Shown: positions 1-7,663 of the stretch, piece by piece | Layout of the letters: every line of letters begins with the position of its first letter | Position numbering within the stretch: position 1 is the first letter of the stretch | Source of the DNA: an uncultured Porphyromonadaceae bacterium | Lineage (GTDB): Bacteria > Bacteroidota > Bacteroidia > Bacteroidales > Muribaculaceae | Length of the DNA stretch: 8,992 nucleotides | Reading direction: 5' to 3' | Assembly: GCA_900550025.1 (NCBI GenBank) | Contig: URQP01000098.1 | Coordinates: 1-8,992, forward strand | Notes under the pieces: model-generated | Told to the model about the DNA's origin: nothing | Seen by the model: only the letters and a program-made list of their open reading frames with translations | Databases searched by the model: none | Made by a program: the position numbers and the translations under genes

Positions 1-28
1 ATATTTTGATAATACAGGCTGCGGCTCG

Positions 29-62
29 GAAAAACAATTTCAAGCAAGCTTGATTGTTTTTC
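29..62. repeat. Imperfect inverted repeat upstream of recF
   Basis: The left arm GAAAAACAAT (29-38) is the exact reverse complement of ATTGTTTTTC (53-62). An inner pair, CAAGC (41-45) and GCTTG (48-52), extends the stem, with a two-base bulge (TT, 39-40). The outer arms are A-rich then T-rich, so as RNA this could act as a weak two-way terminator for genes ending nearby. Its right arm contains the proposed -33 TTG of the recF promoter, so it could equally be an operator. The upstream gene is outside the window, so the two cannot be told apart. Confidence 0.6.
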
Positions 63-83
63 ACTCGCCTTGCACTATATTTG
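54..83 (+). promoter_or_regulatory. recF promoter, Bacteroidetes -33/-7 type
   Basis: TTG at 54-56, a 19-base spacer, then TATATTTG at 76-83, an exact match to the Bacteroidetes -7 consensus TAnnTTTG with a normal spacer. Transcription would be expected to start about 5-8 bases after the final G, which is on or next to the recF ATG at 88. The mRNA would then have almost no leader. No purine-rich ribosome binding site is present, which is usual in this phylum. Confidence 0.65.
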
Positions 84-87
84 CAAT

Positions 88-1185
88 ATGATATTGAAAA
101 CCCTTTCCATATTGAATTATAGGAATATACCGGAAGCCTCGTTGGAGTTCTCCGATAAGGTGAACTGCCTGCTCGGCAACAACGGTATGGGCAAGACCAA
201 CATTCTCGACGCGATATATTATCTGAGCAACTGTAAAAGCTCGCTTTCGTCGACGGATGCCAACACGGTGCGCTATGGCGAAGAGTTCATGTTGTTGCAA
301 GGCGAGTATGAGCGCGCAGGCAAGACGGAGAATATATCCTGTGCCATTCAGAAAGGAAAGAAGAAGTCGGTGAAACGCAACGGAAAGGAATACAAGCGGA
401 TGAGCGGACATATCGGGCTGCTTCCGTTGGTGCTTGTCTCGCCGCAGGACTGGAATATGATTGTGGGTGGAGGAGAGGAGCGGCGGCGGCTGGTCGACCG
501 CATTATCTCGCAGGGCGACAGCCGCTATCTTGACGCGCTGATACGCTACAATAAGGCGTTGGAGCAGCGTAACGCCATGCTGAAGCAAGGGTGTTCCGAC
601 CCATTGCTTTTCGAGACGGTCGACGCTTATTTGTCGGAAGCCGCGCAGGAGATACACGATTGCCGGAAAGAGTGGATTGTGAAGTTCACTCCTATTTTTA
701 TGAGGTATTACAATGTTATAGGCGACAACAACGAGACGGTAAGGCTCGATTACCGCAGCGAACTTAACGAAAAGCCGATGGGAAGGCTGCTCAGTGACAA
801 TTTCCAGAAAGACAGGCTGCTGGGCTTTACTTCGCAGGGTGTGCACCGCGACGACATTGAACTGATGCTCGGCAACGAGCTGATGCGCAAAATCGGTTCG
901 CAAGGGCAGTGCAAGACCTACACTATCGCTTTGCGTTTTGCCCAGTTCGACTTCCTGAAAGATTTGTGCGGCATCACTCCGCTGCTTCTGCTCGACGATA
1001 TTTTCGACAAGCTCGATTCGCTGCGCGTGGCCAACATAATGCGCATAGTCTCTGACAAGTCTTTCGGGCAGATTTTCATATCCGACACCAACCGTCAGCA
1101 TCTCGACGAGACCGTACAGGCGGTAGGCAGCGATTTCCGTATATTTTTGGTCGATTCAGGGGTTTGCAGCCGTTTGAATCAATAA
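88..1185 (+). CDS. recF: DNA replication and repair protein RecF
   Basis: RecF is a cytoplasmic SMC/ABC-type ATPase that acts with RecO and RecR to load RecA at single-strand gaps and stalled forks. From ATG 88 the protein has 365 residues, normal for the family. Visible motifs in order: N-terminal strand MILKTLSILNYRNI; Walker A GNNGMGKT (residues 30-37); the RecF motif GVHRDD (251-256); ABC signature GSQGQ (270-274); Walker B LLLLDD (299-304) followed by the D-loop FDKLD (306-310). All key residues are intact. An in-frame TTG at 70 would add six residues, but it lies before the -7 box and outside family homology, so ATG 88 is chosen. From what I recall of Bacteroidetes genomes, recF is usually followed by a small DUF721 (DciA-like) gene. 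Here it is followed by a 251-bp gap and a surface-protein gene. Confidence 0.95.
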   Translation: MILKTLSILNYRNIPEASLEFSDKVNCLLGNNGMGKTNILDAIYYLSNCKSSLSSTDANTVRYGEEFMLLQGEYERAGKTENISCAIQKGKKKSVKRNGKEYKRMSGHIGLLPLVLVSPQDWNMIVGGGEERRRLVDRIISQGDSRYLDALIRYNKALEQRNAMLKQGCSDPLLFETVDAYLSEAAQEIHDCRKEWIVKFTPIFMRYYNVIGDNNETVRLDYRSELNEKPMGRLLSDNFQKDRLLGFTSQGVHRDDIELMLGNELMRKIGSQGQCKTYTIALRFAQFDFLKDLCGITPLLLLDDIFDKLDSLRVANIMRIVSDKSFGQIFISDTNRQHLDETVQAVGSDFRIFLVDSGVCSRLNQ

Positions 1186-1268
1186 AGAGCAGTGTTAAAT
1201 AATGTTATTTTAAGGAGGCCGGCTTTCAAAGTGTGAATAGATTGGTACGGATTAATGATAATTTTTCT

Positions 1269-1276
1269 TATATTTG
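1269..1276 (+). promoter_or_regulatory. Candidate -7 box for the GLUG protein gene
   Basis: TATATTTG exactly matches TAnnTTTG and is the best promoter element in the recF-GLUG gap. The nearest upstream TTG (1242-1244) is 24 bases away, longer than the usual 19-21, so the -33 half is poor. If used, transcription starts near 1283 and leaves a leader of about 150 nt. The gap otherwise holds an AT-rich dyad just after recF (AAATAA TG TTATTT, about 1197-1210). I see no GC-rich terminator for recF, so read-through is possible. Confidence 0.45.
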
Positions 1277-1370
1277 TCATATAGAAATTTAAACATAGAA
1301 CCATTCGTTATGCGATGAGGTTTGAAGATGGGAATTTGAATTAACTGCCGGTGCTTTGTTTTAAGGGTAT

Positions 1371-1421
1371 GGCAAAAGGAGGATGCCGTGTCTTGCCAGA
1401 CAAAAGTATCGTTTTATTTAA
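1371..1421 (+). other. Leader element: SD-like run and 12-codon ORF
   Basis: AAAAGGAGG (1374-1382), an unusually good Shine-Dalgarno-like run for a Bacteroidetes genome, sits directly before ATG 1383. That ATG opens a 12-codon reading frame (MPCLARQKYRFI) ending at TAA 1419-1421, 15 bases before the large gene. However, the run abuts the ATG, which is too close for efficient use. It is better spaced for GTG 1388, which opens a 73-codon frame overlapping the large gene. GGCA (1371-1374) and TGCC (1384-1387) could pair and put the purine run in a loop. It could be a translated leader, a regulatory leader, or chance. Confidence 0.25.
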
Positions 1422-1436
1422 CTAATCCTCTGTATT

Positions 1437-4400
1437 ATGTCTATGAGAAAGTTGACTTCTTTGATTGGGGCACTTCTTATAAGCGTGGGATTTTCGTCAA
1501 GCGCTCTCGCTACGGATTATTCCACGGTGAGTGCCGCCAAAAATCCGGTGCCGCCTTCTCCTGTCTCGTTGGAAAAAGCGGAACCGTCCGGTTTCACGCC
1601 GTTGCGTGACGGGGAAATCAAAATGGGAGGGGGTAAAACTGCCGCTTTAACCCCATTGCGGAAAAAATCGGCCGCGAAAGCGGCTTCATTGAGTTCGGCG
1701 GCGGACCTTGCGGGCGACTGGGTGCAGACCTACTCCACACTCGTCAGCCCCGGTGCCGACGGCGGTAAGAGCGTGAGAATCGAGACCGTGGCCGACGAGC
1801 CTAACGCCATTAAGATTGTAAATTTCTACGATTTGGGGATTGAGGTTACGGCAACGGTGGATATTGCGGCCGGTACTATTTCCATCCCTAACCAAAAAAT
1901 TATTGAGTTGGACGAGTATGGCTGGCTGGATGTCGTGGCATTGGTCCAAGGCGATGACCCGACTCTTGTATCTCCTGACCGCTCGAAGAACATAGAGGGC
2001 GTGATTAACGATGACGGCACTATATCCATTACTTCGTGGTGGGGCATATTTGTCGTCGAAGGTGAGTATGCTAATTTCTATTTCGGAATTTTCGGCAACT
2101 CGCTGTTCGAGCGTTCGAATGCCACGATGACGCAGAAGGCGTTGACCGGCGAGCCATTCACTTACAATGTCATTGCGGAGCAGACATCGCCCAACATTCT
2201 TTCCGTAAAGAATTTCGGGAACTACGGAATGACGGTGGAACTGATGCTTAACAGCGACAAGTCGTCGACAATCGTGTCGCAGGTCGCTCGCAGGGATAAT
2301 TACGGCGATGATTATTATACCAATGCGGTGTCCTACACTCAGGCAGGGCAGGCAACCGGATTCTCCGGGACGATTATCACGGAAGCTGCTACGGATAACC
2401 GCACCGTTTCGTGGAAAGACTGGACGTTGAAAAATTCGACAAGTTATTTAGGGGTACTTACGGAAGGCAGCCTGACTGTGCCTTTCGACATCGTTTATCC
2501 TGAACTTACGGTAAGCGAATTTGAAGGCGAGGGTACTGAGGCGAGTCCTTTCTTGGTAAAGACATTGGGCGATTTGCTTCTGCTTTCTGCGGAAGTGAAT
2601 AATGTGCCTGAATCGGAATATAATGCTGTCAATGCAGATGGAGTGAAATATTCTTCGGCATTCGAAGGGAAGTATTTCCGTCTTGAGAACGACATTGATA
2701 TGGGCGGCTACCGTTTCACTCCTATTGGCAATGACTGGTATCATCATTTCTCTGGTACGTTCGACGGCAATAACCATAAGCTGACTGGTCTTGACGTTTC
2801 GACAGGCGATGCCGGATATGCGGCGTTGTTCGGGCGTGCCGGCGAGGCGAGCGTGATAAAGAATCTTACGGTTGAGAACCCGATGGTTAAGGCGCAGGGC
2901 AATTATGCGGCCGCCATAGCGGGCTGGTCCGACGGTATGATTGACAATTGCCACGTTACGGGCGCGAGAATCGAGAATCAAGGGCGTACTACCGGAGGAT
3001 TGGCTGGTATTGTGGTCACAGTCACCAATAGTACCGTTTCTAAATCCACGGTAATCGGTCTCGGCGGAAACGTCGGCGGATTTGCCAGTGAGGTCGATGC
3101 TTTGATAGAGAACTGCAACGCTACGGAAACGAATGTGCTGGTGGCCTCTCCGTCAGAGACATATCCGTCGGGCGGTCTTGTCGGTTCTTTGTACGAAGCG
3201 GTGGCAAGGAATTGTTATTTCTCGGGAATTGTAGATGCCGTAACTTATAATACGGGCGGTTATATCGGCGGTATCGCAGGAACTTGTTTGCGTGGAGATA
3301 TTGAAAATTGCTTCTTTGTGGGCGAAATGGCCACTTCTTTGCAAAATTCCGCTATCGGCGGTATTGCCGGTTCCCTTTACGGCTCGATAAAAAACAGTTA
3401 CAGCGTAGGTGCGATTTCTAATGCGTCGTCTTTGAAGACAGGCGGTCTTGTCGGTTCTGTCGGATACTATGAGGGTGAGGACGGCACTGTTTACCAGTCA
3501 TCGATAAGCGACTGTTATACGGTTACTTCAGTTAAGGCCTACACGACCGGTTACGACGCTGAAAACGATATGCGCGAGGTGATCGGAGCTATTCAGGAAG
3601 GTGCTGTTCCGGAAATTTCCGACATCTATTTCAACCGTCAGATTTCAAATTTCGGTTCTGTTAAATATGGTATGAATACTTCCGAACTCACTAAAGCCGC
3701 CGGCATTGCCGGGTTCGACGCTTCGGCGTGGACTTATACCGAAGGGCAGTATCCGCGTCTGAAAGGCATAGACGAGAACGAGGCTGCATATATGTCGGCT
3801 TCTGTAATTGCCATGGGCGACGGCAACTCCTTGAACAAGATTTCGAAGAATGTCGAGTTGATGCCTATGGGAAATACGGAATATCTCATTTACAAGAACG
3901 ATGCTCTTGTGACGGAAGGCGATTTCTGTTCGATTGTCGATGATGAGATTCAGATTAAGGACCAGTTCGGCACTGAAAGGCTTATCGTCAGGAACGGAAT
4001 GGTAAGCTATGAGCTTTCTATCAAGATAGCTCCTATACCATACGAGGGCGAGGGCACGGAGCAAAGTCCGTTCCTGCTCAAGACTAAGGACGACATTCTG
4101 ACGTTGCAGGACATTACCAACAACAAGGGGCAATATTTTGCCGGTACTTACTTCAAGTTGGCCAACGACATTGATATGGAATACGACGAGTCGTTCGTAG
4201 GTATCTGTTTTGACCCGGTAGCGGCAACCGATTGTATGTTTGCCGGTACGTTCGACGGCGACGGACATTCAATCACACGCCTGTTGCTCGACAAGGTAGT
4301 ATGGACTACTCGTCCGGAGGACGACACTACCGGAAAGGGCGGAAAGCCTGATAATATGCAGAGCACCGCTACTGGCGCATTCTCCGGGTTCTTCGGTAAG

Positions 4401-7400
4401 ATTGGTGTCGAAGGGGTTGTAAAGAATCTTACGATAGCGGCCGACGCGAAATTGTCGTTTTGGTCTACTTCCGGGGCGATTGCCGGCGGCAATTACGGAA
4501 GAATAGAGAATTGCCGCAATTATGCCGATGTGGTTGGATACAGCTCGGAAATCGGTGGATTTGTAGGCCGTAACCAGAAAGGGGCTGTTATCACAGGCTG
4601 CTACAATGCAGGAAACGTCACATCCGGTTATCAAAGTGTCGGAGGAATCTCCGGCTATGATCAGGGAACTGTCGAGAATTGTGCTAACGTCGGGACAATC
4701 ACTGTCGATGAGATTTCGCAGGGATTTATGGGAACGAAGATGAAAAACAATGCCGGTGGTATTTCAGGTACTTCCAACGGAAGCATCATACGCAATGTTG
4801 TCAATGCCGGTACTGTCTATGCCGCCGGAGGTAAATCGGGCGGTATATCTGGCTCGTTCATAAAGATTTCTCATACCTTAGGCTCTGGCACAAATGATAT
4901 GAGCAACGCAGTCAATTATGGTATGGTTCCGGTTCTTTCGACGGCCGATAATACCACGATAGGCGCGCTTGCCGGCAACCCGGGCACACAAGGTGCTGTT
5001 CATGACAACTATTGGGATTCCCAGATTATCATCATAGGAGCAATTGGCAATGCCGATTTGGAAGGGATGAACGGAGTGGAGACTTCTGTTCTTACTTCAG
5101 GTACTCCGCTGGAAGGTTTCGATTCACAACTGTGGGATTTCACGGCAGGACAATATCCGGTATTGAAACAGTTTGCCGATGAGGAGCTTCTTGCGAAGGC
5201 AAGGAAAGTTGTTGTCACGATGGAGGCAGGCATTACGGCAAAAGATATGAGCCGTGACGCGCAGCTTTCGGATGTCGACGGCTTGGTATGGTCGCTGAAA
5301 GAGCAGAATGCGTTTACCATCGAGGGCAATGTGCTTAAATCGCCGGTAGAAGTGCAGGATCTTACTGTCAACACGTTGGTTGCGGATTGGGACGGTTATA
5401 AAAAGGAGATAGAGATTAAGCGCGCTCCGAATGTGCCGTTGGCTGGTGAGGGTACGGCGGAGAATCCGTACCAGATAACTTCGGCGGCCGACTGGAACAA
5501 TCTTTCTGATTATATGACTACTGTCGCCGAATCGCTGGAAGGCAAATTCTTGAAAGTGACAGCCGACATCGACTTTACGGACACGGAATTCAAGATGCTT
5601 GCCTCGGACGGCGTGACTGTCTTTAGCGGTAGCCTTGACGGCGACAATAAACGTATCAGCGGCATCAGCTTCACGCCTACGGCTGCGTTCCAAGGCGCGA
5701 TATGTACGGTGGGAGAATCGGGCTCGGTATCCAATCTTACTCTTGCCGGTGATGTCGAGACGGCTATGGCCTCTACCGGAGGTTTCACGGGAGAGGTGTA
5801 TGGTACGCTTATCAATTGCGTCAACGAAATCAACGTCAACTCTACAAAGGGCAACGATGTCTCCGGATTCGGAAGGCTTTATGCGACTGCCCGCCTGACC
5901 GATTGTGTCAATAAGGGTAATATTTCGGGAACAGGTACGAATATTGCCGGGTTGTCGGCAGAGGTCGATAATGGCGTAGAATTGATATGTTGCGGCAATG
6001 AAGGCACGGTTACCAACAATGCTAAGGGCAATTATACCGCCGGTCTGATTGCCGAGGCGCATCCTATTTATCTGGAAGAATGCTATAATAAGGGTGACGT
6101 AGTGACGCAAGAAAACAGTGCAAAGAATGTAGCAGGACTGATAGCTTACGCTACTGCAAGTTCTTCCGACAAAGGAACTATGGAGCTTTACAGGTGCTGG
6201 AACGAAGGTGACGTGACAGGTTTGGCTGTTGTAGGTGGTTTGATTGCTGCTACCACTTCGAGTACCACAACGAAGAATCCGTTGATTCTTAGAGAATGCT
6301 ATAATACCGGTACGATAACGGCTTATGCTACGGGTGCTTCAAGTTCGCCGACTGCCGGTTTGGCCGCGTTCTATAATATCGGTTCTCAATTTATAGATTG
6401 CTATAATGAGGGGGCAATCAATTCTACGAACCAGTACACGGCCGGAATAGCCGCTTATCCTAAAGCGAAAGCTTCTGTGGACAGCCCGACATTGTTCAGC
6501 GGATGTTATAACGTTGGCAAAATAGTTTCTACCAACCATCATGCTGCGGGTATCGTCGGTAATATTAGCGATTACGTGACCGTTCAGGGTTGCTATAACA
6601 AGGCGGATGTGGAAGGAAGATACGGTCTCGGCGGAATTGTGGGAACCATTACTGCTGCGCCAAACGGCAAGATTAAGGATTCTTGGAATTCTGGCAACAT
6701 TACTACTTCGCTTAACCGCGCCGGAGGTATCTTCGGTTATACGGTGAATGGTGCTCCAGTGGAGAACTGTTTCAATGTAGGCGATGTGAAAACTACTTGC
6801 GAGGAGGTCGGTACGTCTGCCACTGTTTCAGGCTTTGCCATCGGTGGTATTGCCGGACAGGGCGGTGCTCCGTTCGTCAACTGCTATAACATGGGCACTG
6901 TCACTGGCGCGAACCGCGTGGGTGGACTTGTCGGGGCTCCGTACAAGAACAGGACTACGATTGTCAACAGCTACAATGCCGGAAACATCGTATGCGGCGA
7001 TGATGAGTGCGGCGCGCTTATAGGTGTCGACCTCTCCGACGGGACTCTATGGGCAGAGGATAATAAAGTCGAGGGTTCTTACTTCGTGACGGATTATGGC
7101 ACATATCCGAATAGCACGGTAGGCGCTGCGGTTACTGTGGCAGAGCTTGCCAAGTTGGAGGAACTGGGAGAAGGATGGACAATGGGCGATGCCTATACAT
7201 TGCCGATGTTGTCTAACTCCGCTTCGGTGTCTGAAGCTCTGATTAATGCGGTTACTGTAGGGTTTGCCGATGGCGACAGCAAGGATTTGGTTACTCAGAA
7301 TTTCTTTGTAGGCGCTCCGGAAGGAGTGGTATGGTCGGCTTCTGTGCCGAATATTACATTCTCTGGAACGGATGCTGTGTTTAGTAGTGAAGCGTTTGAG

Positions 7401-7640
7401 GGCAAAGCCGTGCTTACGGCAACTGCCGGGGAACTGACAAGGGAATTTGAGATTAATTGCAACAAGACTGTTTCCGGAATTGATGAAATCGGTGGAAAAG
7501 TTGTTGTCAATGAAGTTTGGTTCAACGCCATTGGTGTGCAAGTGCCGGAGCCTGTCTATCGTGATGGTGCTGTATATATGGTAATACGCACTTATGACGA
7601 TGGCTCTGTTGAGACTGTAAAGGTTTTTAACGCTGATTGA
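1437..7640 (+). CDS. Giant secreted GLUG-repeat beta-helix surface protein
   Basis: This 2067-residue protein is probably a surface or secreted adhesin-like protein; its ligand is unknown. A Sec signal peptide (positive MRK, hydrophobic core, ALA before TDYS) predicts cleavage after residue 25. Order: low-complexity linker (26-88); duplicated beta domain (about 90-350); GLUG module 1 (364-775); Ig-like linker (about 780-868); module 2 (871-1243); Ig-like linker (about 1250-1333); module 3 (1337-1925); Ig-like segment (about 1930-2010); C-terminal tail from VSGIDEI (2012-2067). GLUG repeats, of the form GGxxG...xNCYNxGxV, are known from IgA1 proteases of the M26 family and many Bacteroidales surface proteins. 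I count about 27. No HExxH or other catalytic motif is seen, so this is not an M26 protease. The tail (YDDG...VKVFNAD) resembles a T9SS type A sorting domain, but weakly. No lipobox is present. ATG 1443 (MRKLTS) is an equally good start. No SD precedes either start. Confidence 0.9.
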   Translation: MSMRKLTSLIGALLISVGFSSSALATDYSTVSAAKNPVPPSPVSLEKAEPSGFTPLRDGEIKMGGGKTAALTPLRKKSAAKAASLSSAADLAGDWVQTYSTLVSPGADGGKSVRIETVADEPNAIKIVNFYDLGIEVTATVDIAAGTISIPNQKIIELDEYGWLDVVALVQGDDPTLVSPDRSKNIEGVINDDGTISITSWWGIFVVEGEYANFYFGIFGNSLFERSNATMTQKALTGEPFTYNVIAEQTSPNILSVKNFGNYGMTVELMLNSDKSSTIVSQVARRDNYGDDYYTNAVSYTQAGQATGFSGTIITEAATDNRTVSWKDWTLKNSTSYLGVLTEGSLTVPFDIVYPELTVSEFEGEGTEASPFLVKTLGDLLLLSAEVNNVPESEYNAVNADGVKYSSAFEGKYFRLENDIDMGGYRFTPIGNDWYHHFSGTFDGNNHKLTGLDVSTGDAGYAALFGRAGEASVIKNLTVENPMVKAQGNYAAAIAGWSDGMIDNCHVTGARIENQGRTTGGLAGIVVTVTNSTVSKSTVIGLGGNVGGFASEVDALIENCNATETNVLVASPSETYPSGGLVGSLYEAVARNCYFSGIVDAVTYNTGGYIGGIAGTCLRGDIENCFFVGEMATSLQNSAIGGIAGSLYGSIKNSYSVGAISNASSLKTGGLVGSVGYYEGEDGTVYQSSISDCYTVTSVKAYTTGYDAENDMREVIGAIQEGAVPEISDIYFNRQISNFGSVKYGMNTSELTKAAGIAGFDASAWTYTEGQYPRLKGIDENEAAYMSASVIAMGDGNSLNKISKNVELMPMGNTEYLIYKNDALVTEGDFCSIVDDEIQIKDQFGTERLIVRNGMVSYELSIKIAPIPYEGEGTEQSPFLLKTKDDILTLQDITNNKGQYFAGTYFKLANDIDMEYDESFVGICFDPVAATDCMFAGTFDGDGHSITRLLLDKVVWTTRPEDDTTGKGGKPDNMQSTATGAFSGFFGKIGVEGVVKNLTIAADAKLSFWSTSGAIAGGNYGRIENCRNYADVVGYSSEIGGFVGRNQKGAVITGCYNAGNVTSGYQSVGGISGYDQGTVENCANVGTITVDEISQGFMGTKMKNNAGGISGTSNGSIIRNVVNAGTVYAAGGKSGGISGSFIKISHTLGSGTNDMSNAVNYGMVPVLSTADNTTIGALAGNPGTQGAVHDNYWDSQIIIIGAIGNADLEGMNGVETSVLTSGTPLEGFDSQLWDFTAGQYPVLKQFADEELLAKARKVVVTMEAGITAKDMSRDAQLSDVDGLVWSLKEQNAFTIEGNVLKSPVEVQDLTVNTLVADWDGYKKEIEIKRAPNVPLAGEGTAENPYQITSAADWNNLSDYMTTVAESLEGKFLKVTADIDFTDTEFKMLASDGVTVFSGSLDGDNKRISGISFTPTAAFQGAICTVGESGSVSNLTLAGDVETAMASTGGFTGEVYGTLINCVNEINVNSTKGNDVSGFGRLYATARLTDCVNKGNISGTGTNIAGLSAEVDNGVELICCGNEGTVTNNAKGNYTAGLIAEAHPIYLEECYNKGDVVTQENSAKNVAGLIAYATASSSDKGTMELYRCWNEGDVTGLAVVGGLIAATTSSTTTKNPLILRECYNTGTITAYATGASSSPTAGLAAFYNIGSQFIDCYNEGAINSTNQYTAGIAAYPKAKASVDSPTLFSGCYNVGKIVSTNHHAAGIVGNISDYVTVQGCYNKADVEGRYGLGGIVGTITAAPNGKIKDSWNSGNITTSLNRAGGIFGYTVNGAPVENCFNVGDVKTTCEEVGTSATVSGFAIGGIAGQGGAPFVNCYNMGTVTGANRVGGLVGAPYKNRTTIVNSYNAGNIVCGDDECGALIGVDLSDGTLWAEDNKVEGSYFVTDYGTYPNSTVGAAVTVAELAKLEELGEGWTMGDAYTLPMLSNSASVSEALINAVTVGFADGDSKDLVTQNFFVGAPEGVVWSASVPNITFSGTDAVFSSEAFEGKAVLTATAGELTREFEINCNKTVSGIDEIGGKVVVNEVWFNAIGVQVPEPVYRDGAVYMVIRTYDDGSVETVKVFNAD
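1704..2486 (+). repeat. Tandem duplicated N-terminal beta domain
   Basis: Two copies lie within residues about 90-350 of the GLUG protein. The clearest match is PNAIKIVNFYDLGIEV (from residue 122) against PNILSVKNFGNYGMTV (from residue 252). P, N, NF, G and V hold the same spacing, and the copies are offset by 130 residues. Copy 1 continues into ATVDIAAGTISIPNQ, a phrase I recall from other Bacteroidales secreted proteins. Copy 2 is much more diverged (LMLNSDKSSTIVSQ). Tryptophans near the end of each copy (SWW, SWKDW) also correspond. I cannot assign a Pfam name. The alternating pattern suggests a beta sandwich or barrel. Confidence 0.6.
2526..3761 (+). repeat. GLUG beta-helix module 1
   Basis: Residues 364-775. 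The module opens with the cap GEGTEASPFLVK, then DIDM (419-422), FSGTFDGNNHKLTGL and the first coils. About seven GLUG-type repeats follow, for example GGLAG, GGLVG with ARNCYFSG, GGIAG with IENCFFVG, and GGIAG with IKNSYSVG. It closes with W..TEGQYPRLKG (W at 765). The cap, coils and closing motif show a complete right-handed beta-helix unit. Coils here are irregular in length, and some carry long insertions. Confidence 0.8.
4047..5165 (+). repeat. GLUG beta-helix module 2
   Basis: Residues 871-1243. The plan matches module 1: GEGTEQSPFLLK, DIDM (911-914), FAGTFDGDGHSITRL, then an insertion rich in D, T and G before the coils. About six GLUG repeats follow (GAIAG, GGFVG, GGISG three times, GALAG). 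It closes with W.FTAGQYPVLK (W at 1233). The opening of modules 1 and 2 is closely similar, which points to duplication of a whole module within the gene. Confidence 0.8.
5445..7211 (+). repeat. GLUG beta-helix module 3, expanded
   Basis: Residues 1337-1925, about half as long again as the other two modules. The cap is GEGTAENPYQI, followed by DIDF (1377-1380) and FSGSLDGDNKRISGI. About 14 repeats follow, most with a regular turn of the form CYNxGxV or CxNxGxI, such as ECYNKGDV, ECYNTGTI, DCYNEGAI, GCYNVGKI, GCYNKADV, NCYNMGTV. The glycine half of the motif has drifted in the middle (AGLIA, AGLAA, AGIAA) and returns to GGIVG/GGLVG at the end. The closing motif is degenerate (GEGWTMGDAYTLPML). 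Confidence 0.8.
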
Positions 7641-7663
7641 CGTTGGGAGTCTTTTTGAAAACC

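Noticed and set aside
3..53. Open frame at the left edge ending in TGA (AARKNNFKQA), possibly the tail of an upstream gene
   Set aside because: It has only 16 codons, with no family signal, and runs through the dyad. It cannot be supported from this window.
61..1101. Long minus-strand open frame opposite recF
   Set aside because: It is antisense to a fully conserved RecF, has no recognisable domain, and is explained by codon bias of the real gene.
1186..1436. Invertible (phase-variable) promoter upstream of the surface-protein gene
   Set aside because: No pair of inverted repeats of useful length flanks the -7 box at 1269-1276, and no invertase gene is in the window.
1627..1636. G-run in the coding start of the GLUG gene as a slippage site
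   Set aside because: The run is interrupted by an A, encodes GGGK in frame, and the frame is intact on both sides.
5124..6110. Long minus-strand open frames opposite the GLUG gene, including 3645-4268 and 7047-7763
   Set aside because: The encoded sequences are rich in R, H and I with no family pattern, and they mirror the repeat coding on the + strand.
5800..7000. Possible CRISPR or DNA repeat array, because TGCTATAA-type words recur
   Set aside because: The words are spaced irregularly, stay in frame and encode CYNxG turns. Synonymous codons vary, so this is protein repeat coding.
1437..7640. M26 IgA1-protease identity, because GLUG repeats occur in that family
   Set aside because: No HExxH zinc motif, no LPxTG anchor and no other catalytic region is visible in the protein.
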